Origin: Acholoe squamosa
Lineage: Eukaryota > Annelida > Polychaeta > Phyllodocida > Polynoidae
Direction of reading: 5' to 3'
Length of the DNA stretch: 64,000 nucleotides
Assembly: GCA_949317995.1 (NCBI GenBank)
Contig: OX439039.1
Span: forward strand, 74,472,002-74,536,001
The stretch's first letter is position 1; each line of letters opens with the position of its first letter. The notes beneath the pieces were generated by a model. It saw only the letters and a list, made by a program, of their open reading frames with translations. It did no database searches and was not told where the DNA came from. Of the stretch, positions 21,444 to 33,400 are shown piece by piece. The translations under genes were made by a program, and so were the position numbers.

Positions 21444-24400
21444 GTAAGTGTCAGATAATATAGGGATTTAGGCCTTTTTTATATAGTGTGTGCTTTTATT
21501 CCCTTTTCTTTTTTTAACCCACCCCTTTCACATGTTTGTTTACAGCCCCGTCATTCTTTGGCACACTCATAGAAATATCATTGTACCAAAGTAAAGGAAG
21601 CATGTCAGAAGTGGTAGTAAAATAGATTGTTTTTGTGGGAAGTAGTAAAACTTGATTCAAACAACTTGTCCCTCATGATATTGATCCGCCTCCTTAGGGA
21701 AAAAAAACAACTCATATAAAGACTATGACTAAGCCTCTGCTGACCACTTGTCTCACTCGCCAATTCACTCACCCATTGGCTGACTTGCTTGCTCGCTCGT
21801 TCACCTACCTACTCTAAGTGGCTCATACACTCGCTCGCTCAATCAATCAATCAATCCATCTTTATCCATGTCTGCATGTAGCTATATGGAAAATCCCTTG
21901 CTTGCCTGAGAGTCCTAGCAATACAAGAGCTGTCTGGTAAATTCATAGTCTTCATTTTATAGAACACTCAAAGTAGTGGCACCACATCATTTCATGAGAA
22001 ATGTGCAGATATCAAAAGGTGGGGGCGGGCAGGTTTTAGTCCCATCCCATGTTATCTAAGGCGGTAGAGATTTCTCATGCAAATGCTGTCACATCTGTCA
22101 TTTAAAACAGTGTCTGATGCTGATCATGCTGAGTGGTGTGCGTGTGATGGGGCGTCACCTGGAGGGAGCTGCTCCAGACAGCAGCTCACTAAGCTGAAAG
22201 GTCACTCCTGGGTCAATGAGGTGATGGGCAATCACCATGGAGTGGTCATTATCTACTACTGATACAGGGGTTGAGGAAAGAAAGGTTAGGGAGAGGGAAG
22301 GAGGTGAGATAGGGTTCCCACGCGTTAAACCTATTTTCTGTAAAGGTCAGTTAAAAAGATATTCCGGGAAAAAATCTATTACAGATCAGTTAGAAATGGT
22401 GTGTGTTTTGACTAATCGAGTTTCCCCTGTGGAGTGGGGACCTTCATTCCCCCTGTGGAGTAGGGACCTTCATGTGAGGGCATGGAGGAGCAGAATAACT
22501 TCATTGGGAGTCCATAAAGGAGGAATTCTCCTTCCATTCTACCAGTGGGCATACCAGATTCGTAAAAGGCGACAAACTTGTGGTTTCTTGTGGCTTGGGT
22601 GAGCATGTAGGCAGCTTGTGTCCATATGCACAGGCCTAGGCATACATGCTTGCCTTTTGCCATGGGATTCCCGCTCAGTGAACCACATCTAAGTTATCAA
22701 AGGCCGTAGTTTGTCTGGCCCTGTCTATGGGACCAGGTAAATAAAAGAACACTTGCTACCCTTCGAAAAGAGTAGGGGAATGAAGCCCTGGTAGCGGTTT
22801 TCCCCCTCAACCCTCCTCACAGATGCGGTCATTCATCTCATAGATTCGGTCATTCATAGATTCGGTCACTGCTGTGTCGGGCAAGCAGCAAATAAATACC
22901 TGTCTAGCTGTTTGGACAAGCAGCTTGTAAAGACCCGTCCAAAAAGAAAAGACAGGACTTGATGTCCGCGAACCACAGAAATGTCTGCTAACTTTTTGAT
23001 GAACATTGAGGTAAATGACAAGGAACTACAAGTTCACGTCTTGAGCCATCTTGCTGCTGATGCTGAGAGCTTAATTCAAACTACACAAGACCGGAAGTAC
23101 ATGTTAACCAGCGAGGTTTGCCGCCACTATTTTGTGTGTGGTTATCACAACTCTCAACACTTTTAAGTACTATTAGTGGACGTAAAATCAACCAAACCAA
23201 GACTAATCGAGTGTGGCAATTGTCAAGAATTCGCTCAAATTTCAAAAAAAAAATCAAACACCATTGCATAACAGTGGATGAATCTTTTTTGTGTGCTCCA
23301 CAAATTATCCAATATTTGGTCAGGTAAAAGTCAATAAACGTCAGGTAAAAGTCAGTTGAAACCATGACCCATGGAAAGTAGGAGTAGAACGGCGAGTACT
23401 TAGTCTACTGTTTAAGATTCAGATGAAATTGAAACAAGAGACAAGAGGAGTTCATGCCCGTGGGTACAAATGAACAGGGTGGCAAAAAACTATGGGCAAA
23501 TACACCTGATTTGGACATCAGGGGCATTTTCAACCATTTAATTGGGGGTCAGAACCGATCTGTTCCTGACTCAAGAACTCCTGCTAGCTGACAAAAAAAA
23601 AACCGTTAAATCACCTCAAATTAACGTTTCCTCAGGGCTTGAAAAACGTTTGTAAAAAAACGGAAATAAAACATTTGATTAAAGAAAAAACATGGAGTCT
23701 AAATAACGTATAAAAACATACTAAAAACGTTTTTATGAACGTTTAGTAACTTTAAATAACGTTTTTTTCTGACAAAAATGGTGCCTGTGCTATAGTCCTT
23801 AGAATTTCATATCATATAGGATTCAGCACTGCCTGGTTATATAGAGATCATCCTTCTTTTTCACCTGCAATTTAACTGCGGGAAGGGTATTATTCAAATG
23901 AACATCATGATTCTTTTCCTGCACCCACCACAGTGATATTATATGAACTTATCTCACGATTCTGGCCTGGACAGTGCTTTTTTGCTCATAACCCCAGTTC
24001 CTTATCCAGCCATAACGCACTCTCAGACCTTTTCTTCGTCTTCAAGAAGCTGCTGGTTTCAATCTGGACATGTTAATAAATTGGAGAAGTATACAAAGTC
24101 AACTCCTCTATACATTTCCAGTTAAAACCGTTTATGGTTCAACGGGTAATCGTTCCCCGGCCGCTGTGGCAGGAGGCTAGCTCGCTGTCCACTATACCAA
24201 GCCGACCGGTGATAGAAAGTAATGTACATCCAGTATTTGAAAATTTTTTCCGACATACCTGATGTTTACAGACCTCGTTAGCATAGAATCCAATGGTGGA
24301 AGGTGGAGTTATTAACAGGGAAACTTCCATAGATATCCTAGATGAACATGCCATGCCTACTTTCTCCATTTTGTTCGAAATGAATAAGAATCCATTGATT

Positions 24401-27400
24401 TTCCATAGCGCTACGACTCGGCACCCGCCATTGCGGCTTGCCGACCCGAAAGTAGGTCAGGTACATCCGGGCACCTCCCCACTTGGTCAACAAGACGCAA
24501 TGGCCGTGTACCGGGTCGGTGCGTTGGATCGGTATGGAAAATCAATGGATTCTTATTTATTTAGAAGGAAATGGAGCCAAAATGTAGGCGAACACCAACT
24601 AGAGATCTTATATTTGGCGGTGCTAGAAGTACAGGACTTGACATGCTTGGATTCTCCCCGAAAAGTGTTTGGAAAGACTAGGCTATGACGGGTGGAGTAA
24701 AAACAATGGCTACGCTGGCTTGGCAAACCGTGCGGATCACATGCACTTACAAAATGTCTTCTCATGAATTAATTCTGGGGTTATAAGGTAAGAAATTAAT
24801 ACAAAATGGAGAAAAATGTAAGATAAACGCCTTAATGTATGTTATGGGAACGCACTCGTGGGTTTATGGGTTAATAATCCACTCCCCCTTCAGGGTTGTG
24901 GATTATTAACCCATAAACCCACTCGTGCATTCCCATAACATACATTAAACGCTAAATGTAGAGTTAGAGAGGCCAGGTAGACCATTTCCATATAATTTTT
25001 TTTTTTATTTGCAGAGTGTCCAAGATTGGACATACATATATCTTTTCCAACTTCTACAAAAAGGGTATTTATCAATATGATTAACATATGGACCTTACAT
25101 AATTTATGAAAATATCTAATGATCTATAGCTTTTGTATAGACTATTAGTTTGACTCTTCATGCAGGTATTGGATTGACCAGATGATTATCATTTCACTAC
25201 TGTCATATCTATACAAACATAGGAGTATTCACTTAGATGTCATAATGGGATAGTGACTCCACCTAACAGGACATACAGGAAACATAGGGAAGGTTTATAA
25301 ACGTCATAAAACGTTTATACAATGTTTTTGAAACATTTCAATATGGTTTGGACATAAACATTTGCATATATATAAAACGTTTAAAAACGTTTGTAAACCT
25401 CCAAGATAAAAACGTTTCTATCTAGAACATTTAAAAACGTGTTTAAACGTTCTAGATAAAAACATTTCCTTCCAAATCATATAGCAACGTTTTTGAACGT
25501 TTCAAACGTTTTTTGTTCACTGGGCTGCCTTCCCAGTGGAATTAGCAGATGGAATTCCTGGATAAAAATCATGTTAACTTCCAGAAAAAGCAGAGTGAAT
25601 TGCTATCAGAACCCATCTTGACAACCAATCATGGCCAAGTAATGCCTAAATGTCCATGCTGTTAGGATGAAAAAATCATAAATATTGATGCATCACGCTG
25701 ACACCTGAGGAGTGGATCTATCGGCTCTATAAGGTTGGCACGATGCATGAATGCAGCCATCCCCCTGTGGAATGGAGACCTTCATAATGAGGGCATTAAG
25801 GAGCAGATAGAATTGCTTCATTGGGAGTACATAGAAAAAATTACTTCAATTCTAACAGTTGGCATACCAGATTCATAAGGGAGTGATCATTTTTTAACAA
25901 CGGGGGGGGGGCTGGTGGGTTTGAGGGGGGGTCAGAATTTTGTCGACCCCTTGACCGGGGGGGTCAGAATTTTTTCAACCCCTCTGATGGGGGGGTCAAA
26001 ATAATTTCATGTCTTCAGTGGAAAACCCCCTGCGTTACTATATAGGTTAAAAGGGCACGTTCACGCACGATTTTTGGCCCTTATGGGGGGGGGGTCAAAA
26101 AAATGTTACCCCCTCGAGAGGGGGGGTTGATATTTTTTTCGCATGTCCATGCACAAACCCACCAGCCCCCCCCCCCCCCCCGTTGTTAAAAAATGATCAC
26201 TCCCTAAAAGGCAACAATAGTGGAGGCTCCACTACACGATTTTCCCAGAGAATCGCAGCTATTCTCATGAAAGGAGACACAACACAGCTTCTATGTTGAT
26301 ATTTGTTATTCTTTCAGTGTAGAAATTTGTCTATGTGGGGGAGGGTTTGTGGGTGATCTGGGCATGTTTTTGTTGACAAAAGATGTTTTTGTTTACTAAA
26401 TCCAGTTGGTCTAATGTTAACATTGCAGACTTTCACTCTAATGAGTCTGCAATTCAATATCAGACAGGTTGGATTTTTACAGTGCAAGACCCTGCGATCT
26501 GTGTGACTGCTGTGTTGTTATTTATATTTTGCCGTGTTGATGTTTATATATTGAACTCCCACCCGATCACAGAGTCTATGCAGGTGCAGGTTTGTTTGTA
26601 AATATGGCACACAACGAGAGAGATCACCCATAAAATGACCCCTGAAATCTCATGTTTACAATTTTGAATCTCATGTTTACAATATAGGAATGTTAACACC
26701 CTATACCTTAGGCACTATAGCAATATCATTTCATGAGAATGTAACAAAAAATCGCGTAGTGGAGCCTCCACTATACTCCTGGGTTCTTGTGGCTTGGGAT
26801 GAGCGTGTGGGCAGCTGGTGTCCATATGCATGTGTCCAGGAAGTCATTTCTCAAACCCAAAGATTACAGCCCCCTGAAATTGTACCGACCTGGCCATGAT
26901 CGTAAGGGAATTCTTAGGTACACAGGGTCATTCAGTACGAGTGGTGCAGAAATAGAGGGAAAGGCCATGCATCTGAATAGCCAATTGTGGGCAATTAATG
27001 CTCACCCACTGTCCCTCACTACGATCTGACTGGATCGTAGGGGGTGTGCAATACGTAGTGGGCTGGCTCAGTTCGTAGTGTTTGAGAAATACCTAGCTGG
27101 TCTACATGCTTGTCTTTTGTCATGGGATCTAAGGTCATGGTTTGTATACCCCTGCCTATGGGACCAGGCAATTAAATAACCCTTGAGAATACCGGTAGTG
27201 CATTAAATGCTACACAAGTTACCCAGTCAACAAAAAACGTTGCAAAACGTTTTAGAACGTTTCCCTATGGCTCCTTAACATGGCAAAACGTTTTAAAACG
27301 TTAAAAACGGTTTTTGACGTTAAATAGCGTTTTTTTCTGTTGGGTGGGTATCTAACGGCTTAAAAATGCCCAATTTCCCTTGCCTATTCAGGAGAATACA

Positions 27401-30400
27401 GAGCTGAACATCAACTGTCAGGACTACCAAGGCTACACGCCACTAGTTATAGCGGTCAAGCGGAATGATGAGAGCATTGTAGGCTTCCTCCTCACCCTGC
27501 CCAACATCGTACTTGGGGATGCCCTGCTACATGCTATTCAGATCGGCAACTGTTACATCGTGGAGATGATCCTGGATGTCATGAGGTTAGTATTGAACAG
27601 TGACGGATACAGAATCTGTAAAAGGAGGGATGCAGCACGAAAAAAATAATTGTCAAAATTTGAACTTAAAAATAATTGTCAAAATTTGAACACCAACACA
27701 CAAAACCAGACAAATGAACTTCAAGTTGGTGGATGGTGTTTTTTGGAGGGGGGGGGGTCAACATCGTGATAGAGGGCAAAGTTTCAAAATTGTATCTTAC
27801 TTATTCTCCTTTTGAGAAAATATTGGGGGTCCAAAATAAGAAAACAAAACCTTTATAGAGTATAGACCCCCGGAATAGACAAAAAGGAGGGGGCCCGTAT
27901 CCCGTCTAAATCCTCCACTGTATTGATGGGGCCTTTTTCTGAAACTTATAATTTTGAACACTAGATGGATCACCTTTCTTAGTCTAATGTAACAGTCGCA
28001 TTGAGAACATAGTGGGAAGAGGTACTGTATTCTTAGATTCTCTAAGGGACCCGCCTCATAGATTTATCTCAAATAACAAGATATGACATATGTGAATTAA
28101 GCCTACTGTGCCCAGTCAACATAAAACGTTGTTTTACCTCAAGATAACGTTTTTTAATGTTATATAATGTTTGGCCACGAGACAGTGCCATAATGAAACG
28201 TTCTGAAACGTTGTACAATGTTTTTTTTTGTTTACTGGGTGGCATTAAATTTTAGAGGCAGTATATTTCATTTAGGCCAATTATTATTCACTGTGCCATA
28301 TACAACTATTTTATTTTTTCATTGATTTGGTTCTTGCTCATAAAAGATTGACTTCTGAAAATTTCCAAGTGATTGATCACTTGACTTCTGTGTACTGAAG
28401 ATATGGTACTTTCTTCCTTACCTTCTTCCCTTGGATTTTCAAGTAAAAAGATTAAATGAAGTATTACTTTCATTTGAACTGAATGCCGTTCTCATGTTTA
28501 ATTTTGGGGGAAACTGACGCAATCCCATAGAAATTATTAAAATATTTGTTGATGAACCGCAGTCATTGTAGAGGGATTGAATTAGGTTAACAAATACTCG
28601 CCATCACCAGGCGAGGAAAAAACGAAGGAAATTTAACCCTTTAAGAACAGCATCATGGAATAAACACAACAAGGATAAGGTCAGCTGGGCCTTGATTTGA
28701 GGTTTCTATAATAAAAGTTACCTGCCTATAAGATGCACACTGACTTTGGGCTGGTTCTACAAGGCAAGCAGGTATAAACTGTGGCTTATTATAAAGCAAA
28801 GGCTCTATTAGTGGCTGTAGACAGCCGCGGCAGCATTGCCATGCAGTAGAATTTTCCCTTTGTATGTTATTGTTAACAGTTGGTGTTGATGTGACAAGCA
28901 GAAAGGGTATTCCAATGTACTATTATTATGAAAACAATAACAGATAGGACAAAGGAAAAATTATACCGCAGGTGACACTGCCCGGCTGTGGCACTAGTGA
29001 ATCCTTGGCTTGTATGTGGTACCATGCCAAATAAATTTTCCCTACTGCTACATCAATGTATCATGACGATCCTCCTGGGCACATGCAAGCATGACAAAAA
29101 AAAGGAACATGATAAATCTAAAGCCATCAAGCTGCCTTTAAAGGATTAAGAAAAGTGAGAATTATTAACTTTATTGTTTTTAGGAAGTCTGGTTCTGAGA
29201 TGTCGTTACCGGGGTGCGTTGAGAGCGCAGAGTTCAGCCCAGACATCACTCCGCTCATCCTGGCCGCACAATGTCAGCACTACATGGTGGTTAAACTCCT
29301 TCTCCAGAGGGGCCACACCATTAACTACCCACACCCTCCTGAGTGTCAGTCAGTCTGCTATATATTTCACTTACAATAGCTTTTTAAAGAGAGTAAATCA
29401 CCCAAAATGTGTTAGTCTTCCATATATTTGCCTTTAGTTGGTCGGTCATATGTAAATATTTAGTTGAGTCATATACAGGGGCGTAGGAAAAGGGGGGGCC
29501 AGGGGGGCCTGGGCCCCCCCAATCATGAAGGAGGTGGGGCCTGAGAATGTCTGGGCCCCCCCAATATTTTCCAAGAACTCATAAACACAATGGAGAAGAA
29601 GCTAAAACTTTACATCTGAAATTAGATTATTTTATGGTGATGTCATAGAATGGGGGTCTGAGCCTAAAGTCAGATCCAAAATTTACCAAAAATCACTTTT
29701 CTTTATGAATTCTAATTACGCGTAAGCCGACAATTCAAGGTGGTCGCGATGGTGCCCTCGCCGGGCCCCCCCAATGAAGATTTGCTTCCTACGCCTCTGA
29801 TATATATTACATGTAATTAGTATCCCCCTATGAGGACGGTAATTGGACACCCTGGAAGCAAGGACAGGTCGGAAGCAGACATCTTTGAAGCAAACAACCT
29901 TTTGAATTGCTTATTTCTTTTGAGTTAAAAATATGTCTTTGCCATCCATGATTCTACGGAGTAGGGACAGTATCACTAGGGTTTTTGTTTCTTCAAATTC
30001 TATAAGAAGAGAGGGATATAATAATGATTCCCATTGCACCAAAGATGTCTCAAAGCCTGCTCCCGAGATGTCTGCTTCCAACCTGTCCCTGCTCCCAAGG
30101 TGACCAGTATTCATGAGGACAAAATACTACTTTATTGCACTGGGAATGCCTCTCCTTATGATACAGTAATAAAGTCTTGGCAATCAGCTTATCACCAGTG
30201 TTTTATCAATACGTCATAGCAACACTGTGGCTTGGTCCCCCAAAGAAAATGATTATGAAAAACATTTAAGTGTTATTGATATGACCTTCACTCTTTTGCC
30301 TCCCCTGATAAAGGAAACTGTCTCAATTCCGTTCAGAATAACTGCAATATAACTTATAGTTGTCAAAATTTGAACACCAACACACAAAACCAGACAAGTG

Positions 30401-33400
30401 AACTTCAAGTTGGTGGATGGGGGGGAGTCAACATCGTGATAGAGGGCAAAGTTTCAAAAGTGTATCTTACTTAATTTCCATCAGGCTTTGGTAAAAGCAA
30501 ATACCGGGTAACAAAGGCTGATTTGTGTAACACAAAATAGGTTTCTGTGAAGACCACTGCAGTTGGAAACATGAAGGGGAGAGTTTGAATGACTCCAGAA
30601 GTCGGTACCACTCCTACCAAGCCATGGCCAGCCCCGCCTACATCTGTCAGTCATCGACCGACCCTGTCCTCACCGCCTTCCTCCTCAGCCGCGAACTGTT
30701 CCGATGTTCTAAGTTTGAGATGGAGCTCAAGGTAATAATTGGAATTGATACTGTAAAACCCTGTGATAAAGCCAACTTATACCCCTATAACCTGCGAGAG
30801 TGCGGCATATAGCATGTAGGCAATATACCTATACTTGTAAACTCCTCAAATTTCTCAGTTTTTTAAAAAAAGATCAATCTGCCTGAGTCAAAGATTCGTC
30901 AAGATCCAATCAGTTCACATGTTATGAGTATGAGGTGGGGGGGGGGGATTGAGGGGGCTAACGTTTTTTTGCTCGTCTGGAGTTTGCAGGTGTGTTTTAG
31001 GCGGGGCCACTTATTGTGAAATAATTATCATACCCTGAAGGAGCCAGGATGATTGCCTTTTAAGTAACATGATAATATCACCAGAAAGGTTCATCATTTA
31101 ATCCTTAGCGCACTTATGTCCCTATACATTCAGAGAACTGTAATTAGGAGCATTCCATTACGTTTCTACAGATAGGGTGGAAAGAAAAAGGCGATAATAA
31201 AAGATGCAATCAAAATTTACTTTGGAATTGCTCTGTCTAAGAAATGAAGAGCAGCTCTCTAATATGGTATACAAGATGATTAATTCGACAACAAATCTCC
31301 TTTACCAGACAGATAATTGGACTTCGAAATGACTTCGTCTGACATCGGGGAAGAAATCTAAATTCTAAGTATTAGTGAGACCAGTCATTGCTGGTTGAAA
31401 CCATATCAGATCATCTAGATCCTCAGAGATGAGTCCCTGCCTAATTTGATTCAAGGTGAACTTTATGTTATCGACTGATTCCTATTCATCATGACCAGAC
31501 TGAAGTACAAGTAAATTGAGCCCCAGGTGTGCCTGGTTTTTATATGTGAGGATCTATAGCAGCAATACAAAACGTTTGGAAAAAACGGAAATAAAACATT
31601 TGATTAACGTAATAACGTTGAATCTAAACAACGTAAAAAAAACGTTATACAATAACGTTTTTTGTGCAATGTTTATAAACGTTTTATAACATAATTTTTT
31701 GCTGTATCAATGGCCCCTACACTAGCCCTCGTAGACTCTTCATATATATGTAGGTGAATTACTATAGGATTTTCTACACATTCAATAGGTTTTGTATAGC
31801 TTACCACGTGTTTCTAGCTTGCAACTTTACCAGGGGAGTGGTATGGCTTTATTCAAATGGACATAATTCTTAACCAGCACACACCACAGTAATAGTGATG
31901 GCTAGAGACGGCTGTTAAACCATTTCAATTCATTTGCCGAGTGTACAAGATATATATTATATATATTCTAATTCCTACAAAAGGGTGTTTGCCAATTTTG
32001 ATGCACGGATGAACATTATATAACTGATGGAATCATTAAATAATCTATGGCTTTTGTATCGAATGTCATTTTAACACTTAATACAGCTATTAGATTGACC
32101 AGATGGTTATCATTTTATCGCTTTCATAATCTCTAGGGAGATGAGAGTATTCACTTAGATATCACAATGGTATAGTGCTTCCACCTAACAGAACAAGCAG
32201 GAAACAGAGGAAAGGTTTAGCTACATTATTAAACGTTTATACAACATTTTTCAAACGTTTCAATTTGGTTCTACATAAAAACGTTTGCCTCTGGGATGTC
32301 TAAAAATGTTTATAAACGTTCTAGATAAAACGTTTGCATCTAGAACGTTTAAAAACGTTTTTAAATGTCCTATGTAGAAACGTTACCAACCAAACCATAC
32401 AGGAACGTTTTTAAACGTTTTCAAACGTTTGTTGTTCACTGGGTACCCATTGTCTGGGCCTGACTTACGTGTTTTGTATGTGTGCGAGATGCAACTTATA
32501 TGTAAGAATTACCATTAGGGACGTACAGAACAACAGTAGGATGCATTGAGCCAGAATTAATGATTATATTTCTAATTTGTCTATCACATTGTAAATACCC
32601 CGCCCCCAGTCAACAAAAAAATGGCTCCTTATGGCAAAACGGTTTTTGACGTTAAATAAGTTTTTTTGTTGAGTGGGCGGTAATGGTTGTCTGTGCCTGT
32701 ATTTGTCATGAACAGACTGAGTACCTACAGTTTTCTGAGGAGGTGTCCCAGTCCTTATCATGTTTCTACACCAGTATTTTTGTCTCACAGAAAGAGTACC
32801 TCCAGTTTTTGCAGGAGGTGTCCCAGTTTTTATATTCACACCCGCTATATACTTGTCTTTAACAGACCGAGTATCTACAATTGTCTAAGGAGGTGTCCCA
32901 GTTGGCCGTTGACCTGCTCCACCAGTGCAGGACCTCTAGAGAGGTTGAGCTGCTCCTCACACGCCGAGCTGCTCCGCCCGGTTACCGCTCTCCTGAGGAC
33001 CAGCCCTTCCCTAGGGTAGCCCTGGCAGTAGACTGCATGCAGAAAAAGGTGGGTGCTCTGGTGGATGGCATATCATACTGTTTAACCCTTTGAAAGTCAA
33101 TAATTTATTACCGTAATCCCCCGTGTTTTCCAGTAGAGGCATTTTCCTATAATGCCGCTCTACTGGAGTGGTGAGGCCTTGAGGCAATTTCAGAAAAGAA
33201 TTTCCTCCCTATGCCCATTTGTTGTGCATTCATTCATCATGGCGTCCCTATGGGGTTGATACACTCCCGGAAGGTCTACATGATGCACCAATGAAGTACT
33301 GGCAAGCAGACTTCATTGGCGCATCGTGCTGACCATGTCCATGATGCTGCAATGTGCTGACCGTGTCCATGATGCAGCATCGTGCTGACCGTGTCCATGA

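Larger units (their letters stand above)
23631..25524. mobile_element. ACGTT-rich element, long form (left end uncertain)
   Basis: Left part 23631-23775 and right part 25290-25524 are dense in AAACGTTT-type motifs. The right end is TTTTTTGTTCACTGGG. A shorter relative is at 31567-32443, sharing TAAAACATTTGATTAA and TTATTCAAATG-type interior. No transposase frame; related to the short CCCAG MITEs. Confidence 0.5.

Noticed and set aside
22981-23163. 61-codon plus-strand frame in TRPC intron 1
   Set aside because: No matching splice phase with exons 1 and 2, and the TRPC ankyrin sequence is continuous without it.
24147-24208. Minus-strand sequence with a tRNA-like A box (TGGTATAGTGG)
   Set aside because: The anticodon arm does not pair and the B box is poor; insufficient for a tRNA call.
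24293-24688. 131-codon plus-strand frame
   Set aside because: Its middle is a 187-bp foldback; no domain, and neither end matches splice or start consensus.
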